DNA of 64,000 nt from NCBI GenBank assembly GCA_020055645.1, contig CM034547.1, positions 43,282,909-43,346,908 of the forward strand, written 5' to 3'. How positions within the stretch are numbered: position 1 is the stretch's first letter; each line of letters begins with the position of its first letter. Positions 51,459-63,467 of the stretch are shown here, piece after piece. The position numbers were made by a program, and so were the translations under genes. The notes under the pieces were generated by a model. The model worked only from the letters and a program-made list of their open reading frames with translations. It was not told the origin of the DNA and did no database searches. The DNA is from Tomocerus qinae (taxonomy: Eukaryota > Arthropoda > Collembola > Entomobryomorpha > Tomoceridae).

Positions 51459-51985
51459 TATATTATAATAGGAATATATTTAACGGGACACTGAAATAAT
51501 TTAAAATGTCCCTGAATAATAATTTAAACGATTATTTTTGACGGTGTCCCTGCGAATAATTTAAAAAGTCCCTAAAGAATATTTAAAATGTCTCTGCAAC
51601 CATTTAAAAGGTAAACCGTGGTAGATGTACATAGAAAGCAAACTTTAACCTTGGATTGCTATCACAGTAACAAAGTATAAGATGAATAAGAAAGGTAGTT
51701 TTACTAAAGTGTCAGCAGGGTAAGAGCAGTATTTGTACTGATTTGATTATCATGTAATCAATGTAGCCTGTGCATTGTGCACCTGTATAATGTGGACACT
51801 CTAATATAACTAATATGAATATAATATGAATATGAAGTGCGTTTACCGTTTAGATAGGTAAATATGTTAACCTTATAACCTGTGGGCCGATAAAAAATGG
51901 TATATATTGGAACGGTTTGTTAGTATTCAGTGACATTTTAAATAATTTCAATGTCCCATTAAAAATAGCATCCTATTTATAATAT
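51459..51985. mobile_element. TIR element with AATTTAAAATGTCCC subrepeats
   Basis: Left end TATATTATAATAGGAATATA-TTTAACGGGACACTGAAAT and the complement of the right end TATATTATAAATAGGATGCT-ATTTTTAATGGGACATTG match as imperfect inverted arms of about 60 bp. The left part has four tandem copies of a TTTAAAATGTCCCTG-like unit (51488-51612). No ORF. Confidence 0.6.
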
Positions 51986-52118
51986 AGCTAAATCAGACGA
52001 GCCTCTTGCCCAATAACGTAAATCAAAATTAACTGTAACATAATTACATAAATAGATGGATAAATAATATATCGAGTTACCCTGTTTATGAATTATATTT
52101 TATATTCTACAAAACCTG

Positions 52119-54232
52119 TCAACATTGAGCAAAAAATTCATCTCCTCCAGTATCACATGCTGGAGTAGTTGTTTTCGGTTTCTTTGTCGTCGGTTTTGTG
52201 GTTGTCGTAGGTTTCGTAGTTGTTGTTGGTGGCGGAGTTGGGGCAGGTGTTGGCGCCGGAGTTGGAGCGGGTGTTGGTGCCGGAGTAGGCGCGGGTGTTG
52301 GTGCCGGAGTGGGTGCTGGAGTGGGAGGAACTGTTGCTACGATTGGCGTAGGCTTTTCAGTTGTTAATTTCGTATCATCACCGTATTTTTCTAAAACACA
52401 AAACATTAACATTATTTCATGTGGGAACATAAGTAGTAAAAACATTACAAGAACATGTTATAAAAATTGCTAAATATAAGTATACTTATTGTAACTCTTA
52501 ATATATTGGTTAAACTAGGTTAAACTATTCTCATAACGAATCTTAAGTCAAGCATAATTTATTACATTACCAACTGAAGATGCATAACAATGATTGTTCT
52601 TCGTAAACTGACACATGAACTTTTGTTTCTCATCGCAATCCGTCAGCTCTAAATTATAACTTTTAGGTTCATGGCTTTTTCTTTTAATGACAACACAGTT
52701 TTTCTGAAATAAATTAGAGTGCAGAAAAAAATCAACATCATAACAGAAATAAAGATCATTATATTGTGTAATTGACGAGGGAAAACCGTGACATATATCG
52801 AGCCAGAGAATTGAGCAAACGTTTGTGACGGAAAAATTCAATTAAAGCTATCAAGCCGTATTAACATCATCAATTTTTTGTGAATACCGTATTAATAGAT
52901 TTGGTTCCCCAAGGGTATTCCCACTTAGGAGAGAATTTTTGCCAAAATTATTGGGGAGTTTATAATATGGGGAATTATTTTTTGTAGGGGTTTTCGTTTG
53001 CAAAAATGTAATACATAATAAAATTCGATTTTTTCACACATTTTAATTATTTTGCCATTTTAATTAGGCATTTGGAGAGCCAGTTTTTGGAAAATTTATT
53101 CATATATTTCAAATATGTGGAATTATTTCGATTAGTACGGTAATAATCATTTAGGTCTGGGTGCAAAATGATGTCTCGACATTCCTACGCTGAAAATATA
53201 GAAGCTGTATCAGAGATCTATGTATGGTATCATACATCTTTCAAAGTAGGATAAATAGTAGGAAGATTTGTTGGCTTTCCAGGAGAATTTTCGTCTCTAA
53301 TTGATACCCACCAGGTTTCATTCCAGTCTGATTGCAAAACAAAAACCAGTGAATGAAATACAAAACAAAACAAACCAAAAATTATATTCTCAATATTTTT
53401 CCATATAACGTATAATATTATGTCAATATTGTGATTAGTAGTACCTTTAATAAAATTTCCCATGATGTCATAATCTTTGACACTTAAAATTTCAATGAGC
53501 TCTTCTCCAAACGATTCACAGGTAGCTTTAGCATTATGCCAACTCATAGGGGGAAAGTTCCACACTGAAATTCGACTACCCTGATTTCTATCTTCTAGGG
53601 TCATTGCTAGACCAGGACAGCGCCACTCAAATCCGGGACACTGAACTTCTTTGTATTTTAAAACGGAGCAGCAGATACATGGATGTTTTGATTTATCTGG
53701 AATTGGCTTTGTTGTGGTTGGTTTTGTTACAACGGGTTTTGGAGTTGTCGGTTTTTTAGTTGGTTTAGGTCTGCAATTGGGACTATCATTAACTCCAGTG
53801 CACAATGAGATATGACTATTGCCATAGTCTAAAAATCAAAAATATAGCCACTTCATTTACGTTCAAATTTTCTTTTGATTTATCTAGTAATGAATATGAA
53901 ATAAATCTTAATAGTGCTCCTGCCCAAGTACGTATCCAGAGGGGGGGCCGGGGAAGCCCGGACCCCCCTAAGATTCCAGAAAAGAAAATTTTTTTGTCAA
54001 AAAAGGTTAAAAAACCAAAAATTTCGCCCTTCGCGCGAATATGCCATAATTTTACTAATATATTTTGGTGTGCCCCCCCCCTCTAGGTCAAATTCCTGGT
54101 AAACTTTATATCACACATACCGCCAGTTGATTCCTCAGACCCAGATTCGTAATCTTCGTCGTCTATTCTACTATAGCACGTTTTAATAAAAATTAGAACT
54201 TGCACAGCTAGTAATAGGCACGTATATTTCAT
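52119..54232 (-). CDS. Secreted C-type lectin-like protein with Thr/Pro-rich stalks
   Basis: The first exon (54232-54121) encodes a signal peptide, MKYTCLLLAVQVLIFIKTCY, and an acidic stretch. The next exon (about 53831-53450) has a KPTKKPTTPKPVVTKPTTTK stalk, then CICC and a CTLD start (WHNAKATCESFGEELIEILS). Later exons give DWNETWWVSIRDENSPGKP and the domain end NCVVIKRK ... DCDEKQKFMCQF. The last exon (52395-52119) is a (PTPA)n stalk of about eight units, then TTTTKPTTKKPKTTTP and ACDTGGDEFFAQC before the stop. The CTLD end closely resembles domain 1 of the large lectin at 33722-41476 (NCVVxKxx, FxCQ, NHCY), suggesting the two share ancestry. Thr/Pro stalks are likely mucin-type O-glycosylated. 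One domain-internal exon near 52900-53230 is uncertain. Confidence 0.75.
53930..54095. mobile_element. G/C-run TIR fragment in lectin intron
   Basis: The sequence CCAGAGGGGGGGCCGGGG opens and CCCCCCCCCCTCTAGG closes a short repeat with an interior (TTTTTGTCAAAAAAGGTTAA, CGCCCTTCGCGCGAATATG) that matches the complement of the interior at 19720-19790. It is therefore a relative of the hAT-like MITE at 19627-19895, inserted in reverse in intron 1 of the smaller lectin gene. Confidence 0.6.
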
Positions 54233-56168
54233 TTTTATAAGTTCTGACGTATGTTTTCACACTTAATATCAATAGTATAGGAAAATATCCTAAAATTTGC
54301 TTTGATGTTACTTTTTTAGAAAATTCTTAAATCACATTATGGTACAACGCTATTCAATCACCTCTACAGTTGCTATTTAATTATTATTACAAGAAGTGTT
54401 TCACCTCTTATCCTAACCAGTTCCTGTAGGTTCAAAACAGATGCAGATGTGTAAATAAATGCTGGTGAGAACATAGGTTCGAAGAATTTCAAATACTAAG
54501 AACCAATCCATATTCCATCCATATACTATGATTACCATAAAATCAAATGGTTAAAGACAATGAATTTTCATAGCTCACGTAAATGTCTATAACAAATATA
54601 TTATTGTTGTAATGGATTGATGTAACATAAACCAATAGCCTATTAATGTATACCTGCATCAATAAAACGTTAAACTCTTCCTGCTTTTGCCCACCTACAA
54701 AATGCTCTACTTCTAGCATTAATGACATAACTCTTGGCTACAATTAGCTTCAATACAAATTAAAAGATGTGAAATAATGTATTGGGCATAACGTTATCTG
54801 TATATGCAGATTAGGTTAAGTTGAAATGTAATAAGCTTTATAGTACCATTCTAATTTTTAATGGCCTTTAACCAATGATACACACATACACAAATCGTAA
54901 TTCACCATCACATACGTAGTAAGTGCAACTGAATCAATCAGTACAACTTACAAAATTGACCAAGGATTTTTTTAAAGTGATATAATGGTACACAGCAGAC
55001 AGCACAAATGCTTGTTACTGTGCAATTAAAGTTAACTTCAACTACCCATACAACATATAATTTTATACTAAGGACAAATTATTGGAGAACACTAAAAATG
55101 TTCGAAAGTTGTTAAATAAAAGTGCCAATTATAAACATCTTGTCGGTAATAAACTACATGAAATTGACTTTTAATTTAATGTACACACTTCCTTCCCCCA
55201 GGTTATAATATATTTGCTCTTCTTACTGGAAATAAACAACTTAAAATATAATATTATATTATAGCAATTTAATATTTGACCGAGATTAAAACATTAACAA
55301 TAACACTAATAATAATAAAGGACATCAACGCCAGCGTCTTTTACATAATCTGTCTAATGTTTTCAAGGAAAAGTTGTCGTAAAACCAGTTAATGCAAAGC
55401 AAATGTTATTTATCATACTATCATTATTACGTGAATTTAACAAAATTAACACACTTGAATTAGAATTATGAATATTATAATTTTAAGCTTAGGGATTCTG
55501 GCAACCACATAACCTACTACAACAAAACAAAAACTCTGAATTTGAAACTCATGTCTCAGATAAGATAAAAACAAAGTAATTCTTTTCTTTCGGTATAAAT
55601 AGACCAAAAGATTGTGACCCTAAATTATTAAATTGTTAGACCATTTAAATTAAAGGGCTTGAAATTACAAGTGAAGCAATAAACAACCAAGTGTGTAATT
55701 GGACAAAATTAGAAATATATTATTATAGAGCCCATAGTTTTTTTAATTTTAATATTATTGCTATAATAATTACTAATATAGTAAAACGCTCATTTACCGT
55801 GGACCATGATTTCATATACTATGTATATATAGCCATTCAATTATGCGTTGGTAATTTCAAAACTGTATTGTACATTATAAATAAGACTGCACAACAATTA
55901 TATAATATTGTACTTCCTATTTCCAAGTGAATTACTTCGTGTAATCTGTAATTATGCGACATGCGAAATTAGCTTATCAATTATTTTAAAGTAGCGATAA
56001 AATTATACATGGGAAGATACACTTGCAAATAAGCTGTAAGAGTTACAAGTTTTGAAGCTATGAAAGTAGTTTTCTAGATATATTAGCATATCCATAAATC
56101 ACCTAATTAATAGTCTATTTGAAATAAATATTTTGATCTTACAATTTTATATTTAGGAGCTACTTAAG
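54233..56168. other. Gene-free interval between lectin and pelota
   Basis: No supported exon, RNA gene or repeat. Short ORFs here lack coding character. Confidence 0.5.
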
Positions 56169-57329
56169 TTATTCTTCTTCTTGATCGCTGTCCGAATCAA
56201 CGGGCTCATCCTCTAATTCTGGCATAGGAAAACGAAGAATTGCTGCAATTCCTGTAAACTGTTCGAGTTGTTCCCCTGATATATGAAGGCTGGAGAAAAT
56301 TTTTACTTCACCCCCAAACTCTTTAACACTTTCGACTAAAGTTACATAACGCTTTCTCGTAGCAATATCGCTGGATCTGAACAGTTTGTCCGAAATCATT
56401 AGTGTTTCAATAGCTTGCGACTCGCTGGCCTTTTCTACTTGCTTAAGTCCATAGAATGCTTTGTCAGGTTCTGTTTGCAATGTCATGAAGAAACTTTCGA
56501 TTGCTTTGACTTCCCCTGCAGCTTTAGTATCGGAGAGTTTTGCTGCAATTTCCCGGTTGGCAAGTACTTCTTTCAGCGAGTGCTTGAATCCACTAGAAGA
56601 ATGAACCAAAATGAATTTTCCCTTGTTGTCAATCAGTGTTTTATTATCGGTCTTTATAGCCTGTTGATTCATATATTCGAAAAATTGATCCTTGACAAAA
56701 CCAGGGCTGGCGATTATTACACATTTGACAATGTCAAAGTTAATATGTCGGACAACAGCTTGCATTACATTTTCGAAAAATTTTTGCATTCCCTTTTCGT
56801 GATTGGAAACATTTCCATGTCTCTTTCTTGGAATTGCTTGGTCAATTTTAGCTCTTACTAAAGTCATACTAGACAAAACTAAGCACACTTGAGCTAAACC
56901 CTCTTGCATCACTACAGCAGCTACATCGGCTTTCTGAGCTGGATCACAAGCATTTTCAACACGTTCCAGATCTATAGAATCCCACTGCTTTGTAACAGAG
57001 AACTTTCGGTTAACTTCGAGGTCCAATGTGTGATAGGCTCCCATTTTGACATAAGGATTTTCTTCCACATTTCGTCCTTTCAGTCGTAATACACATGTTT
57101 GGGATTCAAAATCAATAGCTTCCACCTGAATTGTTAGCATAGTTCTGACTCTATTACTCGTTGATGATCCAGTGGCTGACTCCTGTTGAACTTTTCTAAT
57201 CGTTGTGGCCCGAACCAAATTCCCTTCGCCTATTAAATTGTAAGCGTGCCACATATCTTCGCTTTCTTCAGCTATAAGAGTAATACGGCCATTTCCGTCT
57301 TTATCTATATATCTGTTGAGTAACTTCAT
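56169..57329 (-). CDS. pelo: Pelota (Dom34), ribosome rescue factor, single exon
   Basis: An uninterrupted 386-residue ORF. The start MKLLNRYIDKDGNG at 57329 matches the conserved N-terminus; an upstream in-frame ATG (57344) would add MPEVI and is not needed. Visible family blocks: EESEDMWHAYNLI in the Sm-like N-domain, TTIRKVQ, KGRNVEENPYVKMGAYHTLDLE, KCVIIASPGFVKDQFF in the middle domain, and SGEQLEQFTGIAAILRFPMPE near the end. The tail is acidic (DSDSDQEEE). There is no GGQ motif, as expected, since pelota resembles eRF1 without peptide release. With its partner Hbs1 it recognises stalled ribosomes and starts no-go decay. The gene has no intron, unlike all its neighbours. Confidence 0.96.
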   Translation of the reverse strand: MKLLNRYIDKDGNGRITLIAEESEDMWHAYNLIGEGNLVRATTIRKVQQESATGSSTSNRVRTMLTIQVEAIDFESQTCVLRLKGRNVEENPYVKMGAYHTLDLEVNRKFSVTKQWDSIDLERVENACDPAQKADVAAVVMQEGLAQVCLVLSSMTLVRAKIDQAIPRKRHGNVSNHEKGMQKFFENVMQAVVRHINFDIVKCVIIASPGFVKDQFFEYMNQQAIKTDNKTLIDNKGKFILVHSSSGFKHSLKEVLANREIAAKLSDTKAAGEVKAIESFFMTLQTEPDKAFYGLKQVEKASESQAIETLMISDKLFRSSDIATRKRYVTLVESVKEFGGEVKIFSSLHISGEQLEQFTGIAAILRFPMPELEDEPVDSDSDQEEE

Positions 57330-58347
57330 GATGACTTCTGGCAATTATTGTTGACTTGAGTTTGTTGTGGTATTGAGGTGGCAAGTGATAGCTACCAAAT
57401 GAATAACTCAAAATTGGTCGCAGACTTGACTCCAGATTCCAAACGCCAACTTTTAACTATGTTTCCTGTTTAAAATGGAAAATAAGAAATGTCGATTTTT
57501 TAACTATAATTTAATACACAAGAAACAATACATTATTATTATTAAAACAAAACTTTGTTTGTTCTTACCAGATCAAATGACTATTCTGACATTTGATTAT
57601 TGATCACGTTTTGTTTATAGCACTGTTCCTCTCCTTATAACATAACTGTGACATTCAATATATCGGCTATTTCCGAAACATCTGGTGTTGAGAACTCAAA
57701 ATAACTCGAATTTTCCGCTCCGTCTACAAATCAAATTATTAATGTCAACAAATATCAGAGTACACATTAATTTCATTAATTTAGTGCGTTGAGGGAACCG
57801 GCCTTCAAGTATCCAGAAGATAAGTAGAAAATCGATACTAACTAATTTTGACAATCTTCTCCAGTTCAAGATCAAGTTCAACCACCTCGACATTTGAATA
57901 AATGAAATTCCGTGCACTGCACATCATCGCACTATATTGCTTTATTACTAATCAAGACTGCTAAGCACTTTTTGTGAAATTTTTTGAAAGGTAACGAAAG
58001 AGACTTTTTAAATATTTTAACTCATAAAAATAAAAGTTGTCAAAATGCAATAAATAATACAAAAGCACAAAATACAGTTATAGTAGAATATAACTTTTTC
58101 AGTGGGCATTATAGGACAACGGCAACAAAGTTTCATATTTTGGAGTAATCAAGACTTGGAGATGGCATACCGATGGCTCTTTTCAAAATTTGCCTTGCCT
58201 TGATAATAAAAGGGGGGGGCATTTTGTTCAAATGGTAGATGTTGAAAATGAACCATGAAGGCCTCTATGCCTACATTATTTCCATTTAGTTTTAATACTC
58301 GAGTTTTTTTTACATTGGCAGGATGGAGCTGGATATACACATCTCGG
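57330..58347. other. 5' flank of pelota, no gene seen
   Basis: Presumed promoter and 5' UTR region of pelota, then AT-rich non-coding DNA. No exon can be supported. Confidence 0.5.
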
Positions 58348-58793
58348 GCTGAATTTAGGCAGCGGATTATCGTAACCACCGCAACCATCGTAACCACCGT
58401 AACCATCGTAACCATCATAAAAACGTAACCACCGTAACCACCATAAAAAACGTAACCACCGTAACCACCATAAAAACGTAACCACTGTAACCACCGTAAC
58501 CATCATACCCTCCGCAACCATCGTAACCACCGCAACCATCGTAACCACCGCATTGAGATGTGAGTAGCGATATGATGGTTACGGTGGTTACGATGGTTGA
58601 GGTGGTTACGATGGTTGCGGAGGGTATGATGGTTACGGTGGTTATAGTGGTTACGTTTTTATGGTGGTTACGGTGGTTACGTTTTTTATGGTGGTTACGT
58701 TTTTTATGATGGTTACGATGGTTACGATGGTTACGATGGTTACGGTGGTTACGATGGTTGCGGTGGTTACGATAATCCGCTGCCTAAATTCAG
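58348..58793. repeat. Inverted minisatellite (GTAACCACC/GGTGGTTAC palindrome)
   Basis: Left arm 58366-58553 is tandem CGTAACCACCGTAACCATCG; right arm 58576-58773 is its complement, GATGGTTACGGTGGTTACG. Both ends continue in unique matching sequence: GAATTTAGGCAGCGGATTATC (left) and GATAATCCGCTGCCTAAATTC (right). The spacer is about 22 bp. ORFs running through it (Gly/Tyr- or Thr/Val-rich) are artefacts of the 9-bp repeat. Confidence 0.9.
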
Positions 58794-59931
58794 CCCATAT
58801 CTCGCACTGTGTTCGGTTCGTTTGGATTTTTCCGAGGTGTTCAGTAATCAATTGCTAATCCCCTAGTGGTATTATTGGCTCGGTGAAAAACTTCTAAATG
58901 AGGGGGAACGGGGGAATATTCCATTGTCCTACGCAGTGAATAAAAATCTCTCCGCTAGGTCCCTTTTCTCTGGTTTCTACGTAAGTATTCCAAAGGGTGG
59001 TACCCTATAAAGAGATTTTGGCGGATCTAGATGATCCTTAAAATTCTACACTAGAAACATATGTATGAGTGAAAACCCAAGACATCTGCAAGGTTGGTAA
59101 AGTGTTGTCACAACTGAGTATTACAGCGTTATTTTGTGACCCTACTCAATTAAAAAATGCGTTACAGAAATATACTTTTTTTTTGAAAATTCGCCGTTCG
59201 GAAGTTAGGGTGGGGGTGTGGATTATGCAGGTATTATATTTCATCCAGGTTTTACTCCTGAACTAATGGACCGATTTGAGTGGGGATTTTTTTATTCGCT
59301 TCGTAAATGCGTCTAGGTGGTTCCTAAACCATTTAGCGGCAGAATTTCATATTTTGAAAATAAAGTTGGTTTTTTCGAAACTTTTATAACTTCGTGAAAC
59401 ATGTTTGAAATTGCAACAAAGGCAAAAATAGATCTGTATGAGTCATTTTGCCTCTTTTACCTCATTCGAGTAGGAAAACATCACCGAAGTATATATAGTA
59501 AAACACATGCAAAGTACACGTCTACTACAGTGTCTACAGTTGGACGTAATGTAAAAAGATGTGAGGAAATTGGTCAAATATAACTAATATAAATTAGTTA
59601 ATACCACAAAATTATTGCCATTTTATTGTCGTGCATTACACATTTTACAGAATTATTTATCCGTAATTCTGGTAATTACTACGTGGTATTAAAAACGTGG
59701 TTAGAAAGAAATATATATATATTACTTTAAATATTATCATGTCATAACAATATGTAAACTATATCGATATTAAATATTAACCTGAAATGAAAATATTCAA
59801 CGGTTATCACATTTTCAATCTAATTTAATTAACCATTGCGTTAAGTTGAAGGTTAAGCTGGCAGTTCGCAATTCGCATTCGCAGGTAATCAACAGACTAA
59901 AGCAGATGCGATTGTGATATTTTATTTCAAT
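58794..59931. other. 3' flank of IMPACT, no gene seen
   Basis: No supported exon. The sequence is AT-rich with no obvious repeat apart from the edge of the minisatellite. Confidence 0.5.
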
Positions 59932-62408
59932 TTAATTTCTTTTGTCTTTGCTTTCTGAATGAATATATCCGTGTGAGCTCAGTAACTGTCGGGCAACATT
60001 ATTTATATGCTTAAAACGATCACCGTGAAGCAACACACCTCCGTACCATCGAGTCACTACGACCATGACATTTTTGCAATCCAGAATCTATATTTTTAAA
60101 ATCAGTTTTAGTAATCAATCAGTTGTCAGTGGGGAAAGGTATTCACTCCTGCCGGAGGGGTGCTAAAAATCATGTGCCCAAATAAAAAGTTCCCATCCCC
60201 AATTAAATGGAGAAAAAATGGATATGATAAAGCATCGTCTCATTTTCTGTAATTTGAATAGTTTGAAGAATTGACGTTTTCACGGTTAGGCACTTTTGGT
60301 GGGCCAACATAGATAGTCCACGTACCTTGTTTCATACCTTGTAGACCTTGTTCATGTTCTGCCCACCAAAACTGCCTAACCGTGAAAACGTCAATTAAAA
60401 TTAGAGCGAAGTTTGTTACCTGTAGCAAATGTAGAAGTCGACTGCCAGCATGAGTTTCTCCATCATCTTCACAGTCTTGAACAAAATTATGAGACCCATC
60501 TTTACATATTCTGTAAGCGTACATATTATGTGTTGCAGTGGCAATTTTCTTGTTTTTATATAGTTCAGAGAGTACAAACCTTTGCATTATGAAAACAATT
60601 TACAAACAGTTCAATTAGTTTTCTTAAAACCCTAATTTCCTATTATTATTTATTTCTGTCATTTATTTTTCCACCTCTACAGAAATAATAAAGAGAAAGA
60701 TACTTACTTGATTTGGTGCAATTCAGTAATTGATGCCACGTGAGCTTGAAAAGTACTTTTCCTATCCGTATAAGGATCTCCTGTCATAATTTCTACAGCT
60801 GGATAATGACAATCTTCCCCACTTGTCTTAACTTCCGATTCACTGCCAAACGAGATTGTTTCAAGCTTATCACATTGAACAGATAGGTCTACGTCTACAG
60901 ATAATACACTTGGATCCACAGGTTTCTTCTCAAGTAAAATTTCTCTCAAGTGTTCTACAAATAGGTACACGACATTTTCTCCAATGTGTTTTCTAGGAGG
61001 CACATAACGCAAAGAGATCGTGAGAATGTTTAAATAAATAATAATAATAATAAATTTAATTATTAAATTGACCCTATATGCTATAGAATAGTATACCATG
61101 TAGAATTTGCAGAATACAAGATGCGAACCATTAACTCCATGTAATTTATATGTACATATGTGACTGTGACCGCAATGGCAATAAAAATGAAAAATTGGCT
61201 CGGGCTACAGAATACACAAAGTCGTCATTCTGTTTATCTTACGTTTTAGTGGTAAAATCGAAGATTAATCTTAAATTTTAAGGTCAAAATCAGCTAGACC
61301 CAACTTGGTAAAATTTTGCAGATTTTAATTTAAGGTAAAAAATTAGACGCTAAATGTGACACATTTTGATTTTAGCATTCGATGTAGTGTCTGACATTAG
61401 TAGTAATCAAAAGTAGAATCGAATCCGATTTGATTTACTTTTTTGCATCAAAACTGCGTCTGCTCATGCGCGAACAAGAAAATCGTATCGTTCTCATCGG
61501 AATTTTTCGAATCGTCTCCTGGGACGATTTAGATTCGGATTAGAAAGATTTTGGTTGGAAAATCGCAGGTTGTAGTGTTAAAGTGAGGAATCAGCCTAAC
61601 ACTTTTTAGCTAAGCTCAAGGTGAGTGAAATTGTTATGGGGACAATTACCATGACAATTTCAATCACCTTGGCTAAGCTGTAGAATATCATTACTTTTGT
61701 TATTGAATCGTCATAGTCGTCAAATTATTTTAATCAGAGCACTCAAAAGCTATGTTGGATTTGATCCATTTTCTTCAATCTGAATCTAAATCAAATCCGA
61801 TTCGATTTTACTTTTGATTACTACTATTATTTTGAACCTTAGGATTTAAATGTCTTTCTCTCTTGACACAAAAACGCAATATAATTACCTATTGTCTAAT
61901 TTACTTACGCGTAAAGTTCTTCCAAAGATAAGCGGATATTCTGCTTTTCGTGTCCTCTGAGCCATGGTATGGACAGTTGGTAAAGTGGAGGTTCTGATTT
62001 TGGGTAACTTACTGGAAATGAAATTGTCAAAACACACTCTTTAATTTCTTTGTCCTCGTCTCCAATTTGTATGCTAAATGTAGGCGGACAGTCACATTCT
62101 AGTACGAAATCGTTGCCGTATATTGCTTCCAGGGCTTCTAATTCTTCCGTCTGAAATATATCCAAAAATTTATGAAATGTCAATTTTAAAAACTACACAA
62201 TACTATAACCACAACGATCATGCCAGTAGACGTTTCCCACAATTCCAAGATAACACAGGCAGGTACTGTAGTCATTTCAATACCTATTCATGTTAATTTA
62301 GTGACCGGTCACCAATTGTGGGAAACCTCTATTGCAAAGTTCAAGAATTATTTCCAAAACCTGAAGGTTACTATTTTCCTCTGCTTCAGAAGTTTGAATA
62401 TTTTCCAT
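59932..62408 (-). CDS. IMPACT: IMPACT homologue (RWD plus UPF0029 domain), five exons
   Basis: Exons 62408-62361, 62150-61909, 60992-60708, 60579-60420 and 60087-59932 close in phase to 296 residues. The N-terminus MENIQTSEAEENSNLQ leads into the RWD domain (TEELEALEAIYGNDF, YPKSEPPLYQLSIPWLRGHE). A linker follows, then the conserved IMPACT domain: DRKSTFQAHVASI, ELYKNKKIATATHNMYAYRI, QDCEDDGETHAGSRLLHLL, and KNVMVVVTRWYGGVLLHGDRFKHINN. Length and domain order match animal IMPACT / yeast YIH1. The protein binds GCN1 and thereby restrains activation of the eIF2-alpha kinase GCN2. The last exon was found by frame and family match; three introns carry MITEs. Confidence 0.93.
60269..60396. mobile_element. 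128-bp MITE in IMPACT intron 4
   Basis: AATTGACGTTTTCACGGTTA on the left and its complement on the right, extended by GGCA-TTTTGGTGGGC; the two arms are about 34 bp with one mismatch. An ORF reading through from exon 4 into this element is an artefact. Confidence 0.85.
61399..61825. mobile_element. TIR element in IMPACT intron 2
   Basis: AGTAGTAATCAAAAGTAGAA and TCGAATCCGATTTGATTTA at the left; near-perfect complement at the right end. Inside lie more palindromic pieces (GACGATT, TTAGCTAAGC-type). About 427 bp, no ORF. Confidence 0.75.
62229..62329. mobile_element. 101-bp short inverted-repeat element in IMPACT intron 1
   Basis: GACGTTTCCCACAATT at the left and AATTGTGGGAAACCTC at the right are inverted with one mismatch. 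The element sits only a few dozen bases from exon 1 of IMPACT. Confidence 0.65.
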
Positions 62409-63467
62409 GACTTTTAGTTTCCCCAACTTAAAACCTAAAACAAAAACAAAAAATCAGAACTCCTTATTTGCACATAATACAAGACATTTTTTCAATTAAA
62501 AAAATCCAAAATATAAATTTTAGAACTACTAAATGCCAAATTGCCAATTTTTATTGTGCTTTTATTTATGTAGCCCAAAGCATACTTTCATGTACTAATT
62601 TAATTTTTTACTTACGAAGATATGAATTGGGGCTTGGGGTACATATTATGTGAAAACACTATTATCAATATGCATAATAATATGCATATACCATTTATAT
62701 TATTACATTACTGTCACGTTTTATGAGACATAATTTACATCATTCTACATCTCCCCGCTCCCAGAGGCGCAGAATACAGTACAGTACACTTCACAACACA
62801 GATTCAAACTTTATAACACTTTACATAGAGCTAGATTTGTGTTCCTTTTTTTCTAACCAAATTTTTTGAGTCTTGGCTTGTCCTTTGATAAATCACAAGA
62901 CAATTTTTTTAAATCCAATCAATCAAAATAAGAGTGACAGAGAGCCTAGTTTCGAAATAGTATGATTTAAAGCAACAAAGTAGTGGACTACCCGCGTTAC
63001 TTCGTAGATGAGCGTAGGTGAGTTATATGGGATACGTAAAACTACATCAAAATTAAAACAAGCCCCCCGAGCTGGGAATTTTCTTTGCGTATAGTGGAGT
63101 GAGTACTGAGTACTCAACTAGGACTGGTGGATATAGTTCGCGCTGACGATAATTGAAAAAATTCTCTATAAATTCAAACTGGTCGGTTACACTTATATAC
63201 GAATCTACGCAAATCTACTAAGGTAGCGGGTACAACCCTAAGTGTTTTACTATACTCTATATAATATAAATAGAGAAAACTGAATATATCTATCTTTATA
63301 TGACAGGTGGGCAACTTAATGACATGAGTGGTATAATACTATAAATCGCATTAACGTACCATAGTCTGGCATTGCTATTTTCTACTTCCACCACCATTTC
63401 TAAAATGTAAACTTTCGGTACCGTAGCGTACACCTGCATTAATAGCTTGTAATATTAAGGTTTTCGA
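62409..63467. other. 5' flank of IMPACT, no gene seen
   Basis: AT-rich, non-coding as far as I can tell; presumed promoter region of IMPACT at its left edge. Confidence 0.5.

Noticed and set aside
52125-52473. Gly/Val- and Cys/Arg-rich plus-strand ORFs
   Set aside because: Antisense to the (PTPA)n stalk of the small lectin.
56415-56861. 148-codon plus-strand ORF
   Set aside because: Antisense to pelota.
57696-57917. 73-codon minus-strand ORF upstream of pelota
   Set aside because: No domain, no splice support and no conserved feature; probably chance.
58149-58858. Val/Thr- and Trp/Leu-rich ORFs over the minisatellite
   Set aside because: They arise from reading a 9-bp repeat; composition and the palindrome explain them fully.
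60240-60420. Extension of IMPACT exon 4 to a stop at 60240
   Set aside because: It reads into a MITE. A donor at 60420/60419 and the matching last exon at 60087-59932 restore the conserved RWYGG block.
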